In this document: piece by piece, positions 44,405 through 53,055 of the stretch
Layout of the letters: every line of letters starts with the position of its first letter
Position numbering within the stretch: the first letter of the stretch is position 1
Source of the DNA: Butyrivibrio sp.
GTDB lineage: Bacteria > Bacillota > Clostridia > Lachnospirales > Lachnospiraceae
Direction of reading: 5' to 3'
DNA: 53,055 nucleotides
NCBI GenBank assembly: GCA_015056585.1
Contig: SVFZ01000065.1
Coordinates: 1 to 53,055, forward strand
Translations under genes and position numbers: made by a program
The notes under the pieces: model-generated
The model's database searches: none
Told to the model about the DNA's origin: nothing
Seen by the model: only the letters and a program-made list of their open reading frames with translations

Positions 44405-46123
44405 ATGAGTAAAGAGACCAAGTTCTTGAGTATTGCAATTGGACTTTTACAAGGAATTGACAGGGATGAAGGTAAAAAGGATCCTGTCGTTGAATCAATG
44501 AACGCGGACAGGCTGTACAAATTTATTCAGCTTGTGGATGAATCTTATGTTGATAAAACAGCCAGAAGAACCAATGAAGTGGATTATCCTGCCAAAAATG
44601 ACAGGAACAGATTTCACTTTAACGGTATTATCGACAGAACCGCGCCTTTAGGCAATTTGTTTGTTGAAACAAAGATAAACGGCCATGGAACACCGGCACA
44701 GGTGAAATTGTTCAAGCTTTTGGAAAATGAAACTCCGGAAAATTTTGACAGAGTAAACGGCAAGATAACCATGATAAGGGATATGACCGGCTTTGACGGT
44801 TGTTTGTCCAGAAAGCTTACGCCCGGAAGATATGTGGTTGAGATATCCAAAGGAAGCGAATGTGAAATAATAACGGATGATATTGAAGTTGTTGCAGATG
44901 CGCTGACAAAGCGATCATATGAGTTAAACCGCTTTGTAAATCTTGAAAGTGAAGGCTGGATGGCTGGGGAACTTCACCATCACAGCGTATATTCAAGCCC
45001 TGCTTTTAATGGGGATGATGACGTTGTGGATACTCCGCAGGAGATAGCCAATTCAATGATGGCGATGGGACTATCCTTTGGAGCGTTGTCCGATCATCAT
45101 CTGATCCTGCAGCACCCGGCATGGAAGGCCATGAAAAGGGATAACTTTGTGCCTATCATTTCCAAGGAAATATCCACATCAAATGGGCATGTAATGGCTA
45201 TGGGAGTGCCGAAGGACGTTATTTATGCAATTCCGGATGATGAGCACAGGACTGACGAATACCTCAGGAATGAGTTTGTCCGTATAACAGATGAAATAAA
45301 GGAAAACGGCGGACTGGCACAGATAAATCATCCAAGGGATCTTCAGAAATCTATTTCCTGGAATCCAAATTTCGAAGATATGCTTGATATATTTGAAACT
45401 ATGGAGATCTGGAACGGTTCAAATCCTATGATGAGTGGCAGTACCAATGATGCAGCAAGGGATTTATGGCACAGATGCATGCAAAGAGGGCTGTTTTTAC
45501 CTGCCACAACAGGAAGTGACACCCACAATATCTGTGCTGATGACTACCATATCCTTTTTGACCGGATCATGGATACTATGGATGCGATACGGGGTCAAAA
45601 GACTGAGCTTGAAAAGGAATATCCGGAAGAAGTGCACACGATGCTGGAGATAGGAGATAAGCTGCTTCCTATTCTGGAGAAGTGGGCAGAAACCTGCCTT
45701 ACAAGCGGATGTGTAAGGACATATGTGTATTTTGATGCAACACAGCCAAGGGAAGTAACCCATAATCAGGCTCATATCCTGAACCTTCTGAGGAAGGGAA
45801 ACAGCTTTTTGACAAACGGTCCTATCCTGATCCCAAGAGTATCGGGGAAGCTCCCGGGAGAAAGGCTCAAGATTACAGACGATAAAGCTTTGTTTGATGT
45901 TGATCTGAAAATCCTTGCCAACAGAAGACTCAAAACTCTCGGGATATGGACAGAGAACGGGCTTCGCAGGGAGATTAAGATCAAGGGACATAAAGAAAAC
46001 GGCTTCTATGACTACAGTATGAGCCTTCAGGAAGCCGCTTTGGACGATAATTATATGTATTTCACAGTGCAGGATGACTGCACGAATATGGCAATAAGCA
46101 ATCCGGTTATTTTTTGCCGATAG
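44405..46123 (+). CDS. PHP-domain metallohydrolase, CehA/McbA type
   Basis: 572 residues from the ATG at 44405 (CGGAG about 9 nt upstream). A beta-sandwich-like N-terminal domain (to about 190) precedes the PHP fold: WMAGELHHHSVYSS with the His-x-His metal ligands, GALSDHHLILQHP, PIISKEISTSNGHVMAMG, GLAQINHPRDL and PATTGSDTHN. A C-terminal domain of about 130 residues follows. Family members hydrolyse phosphoesters or related bonds using metal ions. In the glycan context it may remove phosphoryl or similar groups; substrate unknown. Confidence 0.8.
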   Translation: MSKETKFLSIAIGLLQGIDRDEGKKDPVVESMNADRLYKFIQLVDESYVDKTARRTNEVDYPAKNDRNRFHFNGIIDRTAPLGNLFVETKINGHGTPAQVKLFKLLENETPENFDRVNGKITMIRDMTGFDGCLSRKLTPGRYVVEISKGSECEIITDDIEVVADALTKRSYELNRFVNLESEGWMAGELHHHSVYSSPAFNGDDDVVDTPQEIANSMMAMGLSFGALSDHHLILQHPAWKAMKRDNFVPIISKEISTSNGHVMAMGVPKDVIYAIPDDEHRTDEYLRNEFVRITDEIKENGGLAQINHPRDLQKSISWNPNFEDMLDIFETMEIWNGSNPMMSGSTNDAARDLWHRCMQRGLFLPATTGSDTHNICADDYHILFDRIMDTMDAIRGQKTELEKEYPEEVHTMLEIGDKLLPILEKWAETCLTSGCVRTYVYFDATQPREVTHNQAHILNLLRKGNSFLTNGPILIPRVSGKLPGERLKITDDKALFDVDLKILANRRLKTLGIWTENGLRREIKIKGHKENGFYDYSMSLQEAALDDNYMYFTVQDDCTNMAISNPVIFCR

Positions 46124-47012
46124 TTGTGGTCTGTCTGTATTCTCTGGGAGAAATGCCGGCCACCTTGTTAAATACCCTGTTGAACTGGGAAAAGGAAGAA
46201 AAGCCACATTCCTGCGCAATGTGAGAAATCTTATCATTGCTGGACAAAAGGCGGTATTGGGCATTTTTAATTCTGGTGAGTTGTATATAGTTTGACAGGT
46301 TAAAACCTGTAACCTGCTTAAATTCTCTGGAGAGATAGCTGGAACTTATAAAAAAGTTCTCTGAGAGGAATTCAAGGGAAATATCCTCGTTGTAATGCGA
46401 GTGGATATATGATGAAACCTCATACATTTTTTGTTCTATGGATGTATAGTCCTGTTCGTTGGTGTATTGGTTTTTGTCTTTTAGTTCATACAGAGTATAC
46501 AGAAACTCCTGAAATTTGGTGTGTATATAGAATTCATCAGCAGGATTACCGTAATACTTGTGTTCCTTCGAGAAAAGATAAAGTGAATTGAGTATGTCTG
46601 TCAGCTTTTTCCTGTCTTCGAAATCAAAACGGAAAATAGGGATCTCACTGTTAAAAGGCGAGAGTATTTCCTTATAAGCCTCGGCGGTATCAGGGTTATT
46701 CAGAGGATACATAAAATCAATGATGACACGTTTACTGGGTTCACCCTTGTAATACACCGATTTGTGCAGCACAGAAGGCGCCAAAAGAACAAGGTCACCT
46801 GAACGAATGTTATAAGGAACACCCTCTATAAGGTGAGAAGCACTTGGCGCTAGCAAAAACAACATCTCGTAATACTGATGAAGATGCTGGAACTCCATGT
46901 TAACAGAGGCATCTCTTTCATCGTAGTCGATGTAGTAATAGATGTTGTTTGGTATGTTGTTGATGATTATGAAGTGTTTGTCTTCGTAATAGACACTGTC
47001 GTTAATAAGCAT
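46107..47012 (-). CDS. AraC-family transcriptional regulator
   Basis: 301 residues from the ATG at 47012; the frame is open further upstream but would run through the divergent gene. The N-terminal cupin-like part has YEDKHFIIINNIPNNIYYYI and HLIEGVPYNIRSGDLVLLAP. The C-terminal double HTH is clear: LEFLSENFFISSSYLSREFKQ, RIKNAQYRLL, ISHIAQECGFSSFSQFNRVF and AGISPREYRQ. It overlaps the 3' end of the PHP gene by 17 nt and is divergent from the GH105-like gene with only 35 nt between starts. Likely a sugar-responsive activator of the glycan genes. Confidence 0.9.
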   Translation of the reverse strand: MLINDSVYYEDKHFIIINNIPNNIYYYIDYDERDASVNMEFQHLHQYYEMLFLLAPSASHLIEGVPYNIRSGDLVLLAPSVLHKSVYYKGEPSKRVIIDFMYPLNNPDTAEAYKEILSPFNSEIPIFRFDFEDRKKLTDILNSLYLFSKEHKYYGNPADEFYIHTKFQEFLYTLYELKDKNQYTNEQDYTSIEQKMYEVSSYIHSHYNEDISLEFLSENFFISSSYLSREFKQVTGFNLSNYIQLTRIKNAQYRLLSSNDKISHIAQECGFSSFSQFNRVFNKVAGISPREYRQTTTIGKK

Positions 47013-47047
47013 GAGATTAGTATAAATGAAATGAAAAGAGGTAGCAA

Positions 47048-48151
47048 ATGAAAGTGGAGAGAAATCAGATTTTGTCAGTTCTTGAGGTTCTGGCGGGAAG
47101 TTTTCGGAAATTTCTGTATGAGGATGATGAGAAATTTCTCGAGAACATGAAAACAAAGAATCTGGCAGGAGATGATATTTCAAGATATCAGCACTGGGAA
47201 TGGACTCAAGGGGTTGGTTTGTATGGTCTGTACCAGTTGGCAAAAGAGCTTGGAAATGACGAATATATTGATTTCTTGAAGAGTTTCTATGATAAAGAGC
47301 TTTCCCTTGGATTACCTGCTAAAAACATCAATACCTGTGCGCCTATGCTTGCACTGGCTTTCCTTTTAAAAGAAACCGGAGAGCAAAGGTACGCAGAAGT
47401 ATGCCATGAGTGGGCTGAGGCGATCATGAATGATTTTGTAAGGACCAAGGAGGGCGGACTTCAGCACAGAACCTCTGACACAGAGAATACAGGGGAACTC
47501 TGGGATGATACTCTTTTCATGACTGTTATGTTTCTTGCCGTAATGGGAGAAATAGAGGACAATAATTCTTATAAAGAGGAAGCAAGATATCAGTTTCTTT
47601 TGCATATAAAATACCTTGTTGACCATAAGACAGGGCTTTTGTACCATGGATGGACATTTCTTGAAAGAAATAATTTTGCAGAGGCCCTCTGGGGAAGAGG
47701 AAACTGCTGGTTTACAATTGCTGTTCCCGAATATCTCTCAATTTCGGGCATAGCAGGAGCCGACAGGAGATTTCTGGAAGAAGCGCTTCTGGGACAGGTG
47801 GAAGCTCTTGAGAAATATCAGGACGAAAGCGGAATGTGGCACACTCTTGTGGATGATCCCACATCATATGTGGAAGCCAGCGCGACTTGCGGTTTTGGAT
47901 ATGGTATTCTAAAGGCTGTCAGGCTCGGATTTATAGATGAAAAATATAAAGAAGTAGGGCTGAAGGCACTTGAACCTGTTCTTAAGCTTATTTCCGAGGA
48001 CGGAACGGTTAATCAGGTGTCCTATGGAACTCCTATGGGCAGAGAGAGTAAAGACTTTTATAAAGAGATTGAGATAAAGCCAATGCCATACGGACAGGCG
48101 CTTGCAATGCTCTTTTTGCTGGAAGTGCTGAAAATAAACGATGCTGAATAA
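47048..48151 (+). CDS. GH88/GH105-like unsaturated glycuronyl hydrolase
   Basis: 367 residues of an (alpha/alpha)6-barrel family. Visible motifs: YQHWEWTQGVGLYGLYQLAK, NINTCAPMLALAFLLKETG, LWDDTLFMTVMFLA, GLLYHGWTF, FAEALWGRGNCWFTIAVPEYL, and ESGMWHTLVDDPTSYVEASA. By family it hydrates the unsaturated uronic acid left by polysaccharide lyases. No signal peptide; cytoplasmic. GAGG precedes the start. Next to a lyase-like protein (49221), consistent with uronic acid-containing substrates. Confidence 0.87.
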   Translation: MKVERNQILSVLEVLAGSFRKFLYEDDEKFLENMKTKNLAGDDISRYQHWEWTQGVGLYGLYQLAKELGNDEYIDFLKSFYDKELSLGLPAKNINTCAPMLALAFLLKETGEQRYAEVCHEWAEAIMNDFVRTKEGGLQHRTSDTENTGELWDDTLFMTVMFLAVMGEIEDNNSYKEEARYQFLLHIKYLVDHKTGLLYHGWTFLERNNFAEALWGRGNCWFTIAVPEYLSISGIAGADRRFLEEALLGQVEALEKYQDESGMWHTLVDDPTSYVEASATCGFGYGILKAVRLGFIDEKYKEVGLKALEPVLKLISEDGTVNQVSYGTPMGRESKDFYKEIEIKPMPYGQALAMLFLLEVLKINDAE

Positions 48152-48185
48152 GAAGTGTCATAAGCAAAGTAAAAAGGAAAAGCTG

Positions 48186-49157
48186 ATGTACAGAATAGGG
48201 ATTGATGTAGGCGGAACCAACATAGCGATGGGGCTTGTGGATGAGGCCTACAGAATAATCAGGAAAAAAAGTGTTAAAACCGGTGATGACTGCTCTCCCA
48301 CCCGGATGATAAATGTGATAGCAGATGGGATCAGTGAGCTCATACAGGACATTGAAGGCGATATCACGCTGATAGATGCAATAGGCGTCGGTGTTCCCGG
48401 AACAGCAGAACCGGATACGGGGAAAATACTATATGCCAATAATCTTGGCTTTGAGGATGTCCCTTTTTTGACAGAACTTAGGAAAAAGCTTGATCCGAAG
48501 CTGGCAGAAAAGACCTTTTTTGAGAACGATGCAAATGCCGCAGCAATCGGCGAATACATAACGGGCGACTATGATGTGCCCGTTTTTGTTATGGTTACGC
48601 TTGGAACCGGCATCGGAGGCGGGATCATAATAAACGGAAAACTGCTTAGAGGCTGTAATTATGCGGCTGCTGAGTTTGGACATATGTCTGTCAATATTGA
48701 CGGCTGCGATTGTAACTGCGGAAGGAAGGGCTGCTTTGAGGACTATGCATCGGCAACTGCACTGATAGAGCAGGCAAAAGAGGCAATGGAAGGCGATGAG
48801 GGAAAAGATTCCCTTTTGTGGCAGGATATTAAATCCCAGGATGAACTCGACGGTGAAAAGTTTTTTAAAGCAGTAAAGGCCGGAGATAAAACGGCAAAGA
48901 AAGTCCTCGCCGGATACTGTGATTATCTTGCAGAGGGGCTCACAAATATCATCAACATATTGCAACCGGATGTTATTGTTTTAAGCGGCGGAATTACCAG
49001 GGCTGCAGATCTTTTCCTGGATAAGGTAAAAGAAAAAGTGGCCAGAGATGTATATTCGAGAGACAGCAGAATAAACACAGAGATTACCATTGCAAGAGGA
49101 ATTTCAGACAGCGGAGACGTTGGAATTATAGGTGCTGCCCTGTCAGATAAAATGTGA
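48186..49157 (+). CDS. ROK-family sugar kinase
   Basis: 323 residues from the ATG at 48186 (AAGGA upstream); N-terminus MYRIGIDVGGTNIAMGLVDE holds the ATP phosphate loop. Also seen: FENDANAAAIGEY with the catalytic Asp, VTLGTGIGGGIIINGKLLRG, EFGHMSVNIDG, and the ROK zinc motif CDCNCGRKGCFEDYAS. It phosphorylates a hexose, such as glucose, N-acetylglucosamine or mannose. Paired with NagA in the region, a GlcNAc kinase role is reasonable but not determinable by sequence alone. Confidence 0.92.
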   Translation: MYRIGIDVGGTNIAMGLVDEAYRIIRKKSVKTGDDCSPTRMINVIADGISELIQDIEGDITLIDAIGVGVPGTAEPDTGKILYANNLGFEDVPFLTELRKKLDPKLAEKTFFENDANAAAIGEYITGDYDVPVFVMVTLGTGIGGGIIINGKLLRGCNYAAAEFGHMSVNIDGCDCNCGRKGCFEDYASATALIEQAKEAMEGDEGKDSLLWQDIKSQDELDGEKFFKAVKAGDKTAKKVLAGYCDYLAEGLTNIINILQPDVIVLSGGITRAADLFLDKVKEKVARDVYSRDSRINTEITIARGISDSGDVGIIGAALSDKM

Positions 49158-49220
49158 TTGTTTATGGATAAAAATTTGTAAATGAAATCCGGAAAAACCC
49201 ATGTTTAAGGAGCAGAAATT

Positions 49221-50885
49221 ATGGAAAAACATTATCAATTTATCTTAAAGGATACTGAAGAACTGGTTTACGAGTCCATGTGCAGGCAGATAACGGATAA
49301 GCAAAATGAGAATTATGGCGCATTTCTGGACAATAACCATATTCTTGATGCCAAGTTCACGATCTACCGCACAGCTTCTATGATCGCTCTCTACTGCAAC
49401 AGCGACAGCAAGTTGTACAGAGACAAGGCTCTTTTTAAAAGGATAATGGCAGGACTTGGTTTTGCAAAAAAGATGCAGCATGAAAGCGGACTTTACGACT
49501 ATGTGACCTGTAATTTCAGCTCGGCACCGGATACCGCTTTTTGCATCAAGAAAATTATGCCTCATTTCTTTTACCTGAGGGATGTTGTGGGGGATAAGAG
49601 GACAAAAGAAGAGGATGAGATTTTTTCTATCCTCAATGAGATCATCAGGAAGGCTGCGCTCGGAATAATGACTGGAGGCTTCCACACACCGAACCACAGA
49701 TGGGCAATAGCTTCCACGCTTATGGAATGCTCAAAGATCTATGGGAACGAGGACATGGCAACATGCGCCAAGAAATACCTGGCAGAGGGCATTGATTGCA
49801 ATGAGGACGGTGAATATGCAGAGAAATCCGCAGGCAATTACAACAGAGTAAACAACGATGCCATGATAACGCTGGCTGAGTCAACCGGGGATGCCTCTTA
49901 TGAGGAACATGTTGTGAGAAATCTGCGTATGATGCTGCACTACTGGGAGCCGGACGGGTCGGTATTTACAGCAAATTCCACCCGTTTTGACAAGGACCGT
50001 CTCATGTATCCTACAGATTACTACACTGAGTATATGCTGATGGCGGAGAAACATAATATCCCCGAGTTTTATGAGATGCTCAATACTATCATCGATATCT
50101 GCAGGAAAAAGAACCTTCACGGACCGGATTGTCTGATTGATTTTATGCGCAATCCAAAATGGCGCAGCACAGAGCATGATGGTTTTTATAAAGACCCTGA
50201 CTATCACGTATTTTACAAGAATTCAGGTATTTCAAGGAATAAAACGGGAAGATACACCTATACGGTGATGAGCGGAAAATCTAATTTCCTGTATTTCCAT
50301 AATGGGACCATAAAGCTCGAAATGAAGGTGGCAGGGAGCTTTTGCGAACACAGAGCATTCAAATCCGAGACCATGGAGGAAAAGGACGGAGTGTTCCACC
50401 TACATCAGACAATGCACGGCTGGTATTACCTGCCCTGGAGTGAAGATAAGATCCCAAAAACCAATGACTGGTGGCAGATGGATAATGCAAGCAGAGACAA
50501 GAAAATGGGACCGGATATGGATATTGATGTCTATGTATCGGAAAGCAAGGACAAGGACGGCATAGATGTCAGAGTTAAGACCTGCGGAGTAAATGGCGCA
50601 CCTTGGAGAATAGAGATATCACTGACCGGTGCAAACTTTATGGAAAATGAGCATCTGGCTACAACGCTCAAGGGGAATGAGACAATTATAGCCAAAGACA
50701 ACATGGTTACAGTTTCCAACGATTTCGACACTCTGACAATAGGCCCGGCATTTGGAACTCACAGATTTATGGAGGGTAAAGAGGATTCGGAGCTGACAAA
50801 TGCAGGGGCATCAACACTGTATTTTACCGATTATACGGGCTTTGATCATACAATATCGATAAGGAATATGAGAAGCAAACTCTGA
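49221..50885 (+). CDS. Lyase- or heparinase-like protein, (alpha/alpha) barrel plus beta-sandwich
   Basis: 554 residues. Residues about 1-310 are helical with GGFHTPNHRWAIASTLMEC, GEYAEKSAGNYNRVNNDAMI and WEPDGSVFTANSTRFDKDRL; residues about 330-554 are beta-rich, with a high content of Tyr, Trp and His (YHVFYKNSGISR, LHQTMHGWYYLPWSEDKI). This two-part layout and the Asn-His-Arg-Trp motif fit polysaccharide lyases of the heparinase II/III and related classes. No signal peptide, so the substrate would be an oligosaccharide. Function and family placement are tentative. Confidence 0.55.
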   Translation: MEKHYQFILKDTEELVYESMCRQITDKQNENYGAFLDNNHILDAKFTIYRTASMIALYCNSDSKLYRDKALFKRIMAGLGFAKKMQHESGLYDYVTCNFSSAPDTAFCIKKIMPHFFYLRDVVGDKRTKEEDEIFSILNEIIRKAALGIMTGGFHTPNHRWAIASTLMECSKIYGNEDMATCAKKYLAEGIDCNEDGEYAEKSAGNYNRVNNDAMITLAESTGDASYEEHVVRNLRMMLHYWEPDGSVFTANSTRFDKDRLMYPTDYYTEYMLMAEKHNIPEFYEMLNTIIDICRKKNLHGPDCLIDFMRNPKWRSTEHDGFYKDPDYHVFYKNSGISRNKTGRYTYTVMSGKSNFLYFHNGTIKLEMKVAGSFCEHRAFKSETMEEKDGVFHLHQTMHGWYYLPWSEDKIPKTNDWWQMDNASRDKKMGPDMDIDVYVSESKDKDGIDVRVKTCGVNGAPWRIEISLTGANFMENEHLATTLKGNETIIAKDNMVTVSNDFDTLTIGPAFGTHRFMEGKEDSELTNAGASTLYFTDYTGFDHTISIRNMRSKL

Positions 50886-50934
50886 TAAATGGCGCGTATG
50901 GGGAAGATATAAAAAGCAATAAAATGGGGTATGA

Positions 50935-50954
50935 CAAAAAATGCAATGTTTTTT
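50935..50954 (+). promoter_or_regulatory. Shared upstream element, copy 2
   Basis: CAAAAAATGCAATGTTTTT upstream of the solute-binding protein gene, matching the element at 44225 at 18 of 19 bases. Candidate site of a common regulator, possibly the AraC protein. Confidence 0.4.
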
Positions 50955-50970
50955 GCGAAAACGCAAAAAA
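50949..50970. promoter_or_regulatory. Perfect dyad upstream of the solute-binding protein gene
   Basis: TTTTTTGCG and CGCAAAAAA separated by AAAA. A further small palindrome, AAGCGCTT of the LacI-family operator kind, lies at about 50989-50997. These would fit several regulators acting on one promoter. Confidence 0.5.
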
Positions 50971-51047
50971 ATCAGCTATTTTGAGGACAAGCGCTTTGAT
51001 ACAATATCTATATCGTAAGGTATAGCAAAATGCGCAAAGGAGGAATT

Positions 51048-53055
51048 ATGAGAAGGAAAATGAACTCAAAAGCAGTTTCATTGGTTCTGGCTGCAGCAAC
51101 GTCAATGACAATGCTTGCAGGTTGCGGGGGAGCAGCAACACCAAGTCAGACAACAACTGATACAACAGACACAACTGCAGAAGCTCAGACTCAGACAACA
51201 GAGGCTACAACGGAAGCAACTACTGATATTGCTTCATCCATGGAGGAAGTAAAAGTGGAGGGCTTTTCTGAAGCTCCAATGCTTGCTGATCTGGTTTCAT
51301 CTGGGAAACTTCCGGCAATTGAGGAAAGAATCCCTAATGCAGACAATGTTTTTGTAGAGACAGTTGATGCTACCGGTGGAGCGCTTGAAATCGGTACTTA
51401 TGGCGGGGTTATCAATATGGGACCTGCCGGCGGAAGCTGGGGACTTTCAAGGCCGTCTCTTGAGTCTATCATTCGTTACAATACAGACGGTTCTTACTAT
51501 CCAAACGTAATTAAGTCATTTGAACACAATGATGATTACACAGTTTGGACATTCAAATTAAGAGAAGGCATGAAATGGTCAGATGGTGAGCCATTCACTG
51601 CTGATGATATTACCTTCTGGTATTACATGTGCCACCTTACCAACTATGACAGCAAGAAGAGCTGGGCAGCTCTTAAGGAAGAGGTTGACGGCGAGGATGC
51701 ATGGGCAACTCTTAAAAAGGTTGACGATTACACAGTAACATGGACATTCGTAAATCCTAAGTACCCTGCAGATTTCATAGAGAACGGCGACTTCAAGTGG
51801 TGCTGGGCTCCTGCTCATTACTTAAGCGATCTCATTCCTGATTCTGAGGATTATCCATATGTAGAGAACGAGTACTGGCAGAGTACAGGCCTCTCAGAGG
51901 AAGAAGTTCTCGCAAACGCACAGAAGAAGAATATTGACGCAGCTACAGTTAAGGATTTAGGTAAGGCTGCAACTTATAACTTCTGGAATGTATCAGGAAT
52001 TCCCACACTTAATTCTTTCGTACTTTCAACAGTACCGGGTAACAGCTCCAAGGATGATACACTTTGCATCATGGATCGTAATCCTTATTTCTGGAAAGTT
52101 GATGCGGCAGGCAACCAGCTTCCATATGTGGATGCGCTTCACTTCAATCAGACATCCGAGGATGGACAGGATCTTCTTATGTTCCGTTCAGGTGAGCTTG
52201 ATGTTATTACTGTAGCAATGCAGGACATCGCAGCAACTCTGGCTGACCTTGGCGATGCAGCAACTCTTCGCGAGTGGGGTACAACAAACTGGGGCAGCTA
52301 TCAGATAACATTTAACTACACAAATCCTGACAAGAATTATGCAGATCTTTTTGCCAACAAGGATTTCCGTGAGGCTATGTCAATCTGCGTTGACAGAAGT
52401 CAGGCTTCAGAGCTTCTCTCTGACGGATTCCTTGAGCCGGGCCAGTGTGCTCCTTCAGAAGGAAACGTTGGATATGACGCTGAGTGGACAGCAAAGTGGA
52501 CTGAATACGATGTGGATAAGGCTAAGAGCCTCCTTGAGGGATGCGGTCTTGTGATGGGCAGCGATGGATTCTATAAGTTTGCTGACGGATCAGATCTTAT
52601 GCTTACATTCCTTGCATATGATGGCGGTGCTGACGATTCTTACCCTGTATTCGAGCAGTATTACAAGGCAGTTGGTATCAACTGTGCACTTAAGAACCTT
52701 GAAGTAGCAGCATTTGATGAAGCGATTGATAACAATGACTGGGTTGCAGTAATGGGACCTCACACAGCTATCGGCGGTGCTTCGCTTAAGGATAGAGCAG
52801 CTCCATTCGTTCCTATTGCACAGGCAGCCGAGTGGTACGGAGAGTATGGTACATACTACGCAACAAAGGGCGCTCAGGGTGTTGAGCCAACAGGCGATAT
52901 GGCTAAGCTTGTAGAACTCTATGACAAGTGGAGACTGACATCCGATGAAGCTGAGAGAGAGACATATCAGGATCAGATCTATCAGATCCACAAAGAAAAT
53001 CTCTGGTCTATCGCTTATCTTAAGTCAGAGGGCTACTACGAACTTATCAGCTCCA
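51048..53055 (+). CDS. Peptide/oligosaccharide ABC transporter substrate-binding lipoprotein, SBP_bac_5 (3' end outside window)
   Basis: The frame is open for at least 669 codons to the window edge. Start supported by AAAGGAGGAATT. Signal peptide MRRKMNSKAVSLVLAAATSM with the lipobox LAGC (Cys26), then a Thr-rich linker. The mature part has family 5 traits: FEHNDDYTVWTFKLREGMKW, SDGEPFTADDITFWYYM, VDDYTVTWTFVNP and REAMSICVDRSQASELL. It is unusually long for the family. In this context it would deliver the oligosaccharides cleaved by the cytoplasmic enzymes upstream; permease genes probably follow outside the window. Confidence 0.87.
   Translation, partial: MRRKMNSKAVSLVLAAATSMTMLAGCGGAATPSQTTTDTTDTTAEAQTQTTEATTEATTDIASSMEEVKVEGFSEAPMLADLVSSGKLPAIEERIPNADNVFVETVDATGGALEIGTYGGVINMGPAGGSWGLSRPSLESIIRYNTDGSYYPNVIKSFEHNDDYTVWTFKLREGMKWSDGEPFTADDITFWYYMCHLTNYDSKKSWAALKEEVDGEDAWATLKKVDDYTVTWTFVNPKYPADFIENGDFKWCWAPAHYLSDLIPDSEDYPYVENEYWQSTGLSEEEVLANAQKKNIDAATVKDLGKAATYNFWNVSGIPTLNSFVLSTVPGNSSKDDTLCIMDRNPYFWKVDAAGNQLPYVDALHFNQTSEDGQDLLMFRSGELDVITVAMQDIAATLADLGDAATLREWGTTNWGSYQITFNYTNPDKNYADLFANKDFREAMSICVDRSQASELLSDGFLEPGQCAPSEGNVGYDAEWTAKWTEYDVDKAKSLLEGCGLVMGSDGFYKFADGSDLMLTFLAYDGGADDSYPVFEQYYKAVGINCALKNLEVAAFDEAIDNNDWVAVMGPHTAIGGASLKDRAAPFVPIAQAAEWYGEYGTYYATKGAQGVEPTGDMAKLVELYDKWRLTSDEAERETYQDQIYQIHKENLWSIAYLKSEGYYELISS

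Noticed and set aside
45497..46264. Minus-strand frame of 255 codons opposite the PHP gene
   Set aside because: Overlaps a well-supported gene with clear metal motifs; Cys/Pro/His-rich shadow frame.
1..53055. tRNA, rRNA and insertion sequence genes
   Set aside because: No cloverleaf ends, rRNA segments or complete transposase genes were found by reading; only the possible relic at 25816-25936 was noted.

Overview
The window looks like part of a secondary replicon (chromid or megaplasmid) of a rumen or gut Lachnospiraceae bacterium, most like Butyrivibrio or Pseudobutyrivibrio. This is an inference from Firmicutes-type ribosome binding sites, moderately low GC, the FabK-type fatty acid synthesis operon, GGDEF proteins with LacI-like sensors, and carbohydrate-active enzymes without signal peptides. 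No rRNA, tRNA or CRISPR array was seen. Two large genes run off the window edges: a surface protein at the left and an ABC transporter lipoprotein at the right.

Layout. 1-6122 (minus): a giant acidic surface protein with a sortase-like motif, and a GT-C membrane glycosyltransferase. 6274-8193: a diguanylate cyclase with a LacI-like sensor. 8229-17881 (minus): a tightly packed fatty acid operon, acpP-fabK-fabD-fabG-fabF-accB-fabZ-accC-accD-accA plus an acyl-CoA synthetase. It faces a divergent MerR regulator (18040) across a promoter with a 19-bp spacer. 19043-20878: a MATE exporter and an HU protein. 20998-22637 (minus): a partition pair, ParA plus a ribbon-helix-helix partner with a long Gln/Pro-rich arm. 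22638-26507: about 3.9 kb of extremely AT-rich non-coding DNA with a 40-bp inverted repeat pair, microsatellites, an orphan hairpin and about 15 iterons. 26508-29241: a Rep_3-type initiator, a DUF815 AAA+ ATPase and a small Cys-rich protein. 29443-33496: a nickel module (HypA, LarC), an orphan solute-binding lipoprotein and a CobW-like GTPase. 33637-37299: a PAS-GAF-GGDEF cyclase, phosphotransacetylase and two small or unknown genes. 37511-53055: a glycan utilisation region with GH29 fucosidase, NagA, GH38 alpha-mannosidase, a PHP metallohydrolase, an AraC regulator, a GH105-like hydrolase, a ROK kinase, a lyase-like protein and an oligosaccharide/peptide-binding lipoprotein.

How it fits together. 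The replication and partition core sits beside what may be the cell's fatty acid and malonyl-CoA operon, so the replicon may be indispensable. The glycan region reads as import of short host- or plant-derived oligosaccharides followed by cytoplasmic trimming. The most unusual signals are an exact 21-bp copy of an origin iteron inside the alpha-mannosidase gene 17 kb away, the inverted 40-bp pair bracketing 755 bp of AT-rich DNA, the non-ParB partition partner, and the MerR-type promoter of the fatty acid operon.
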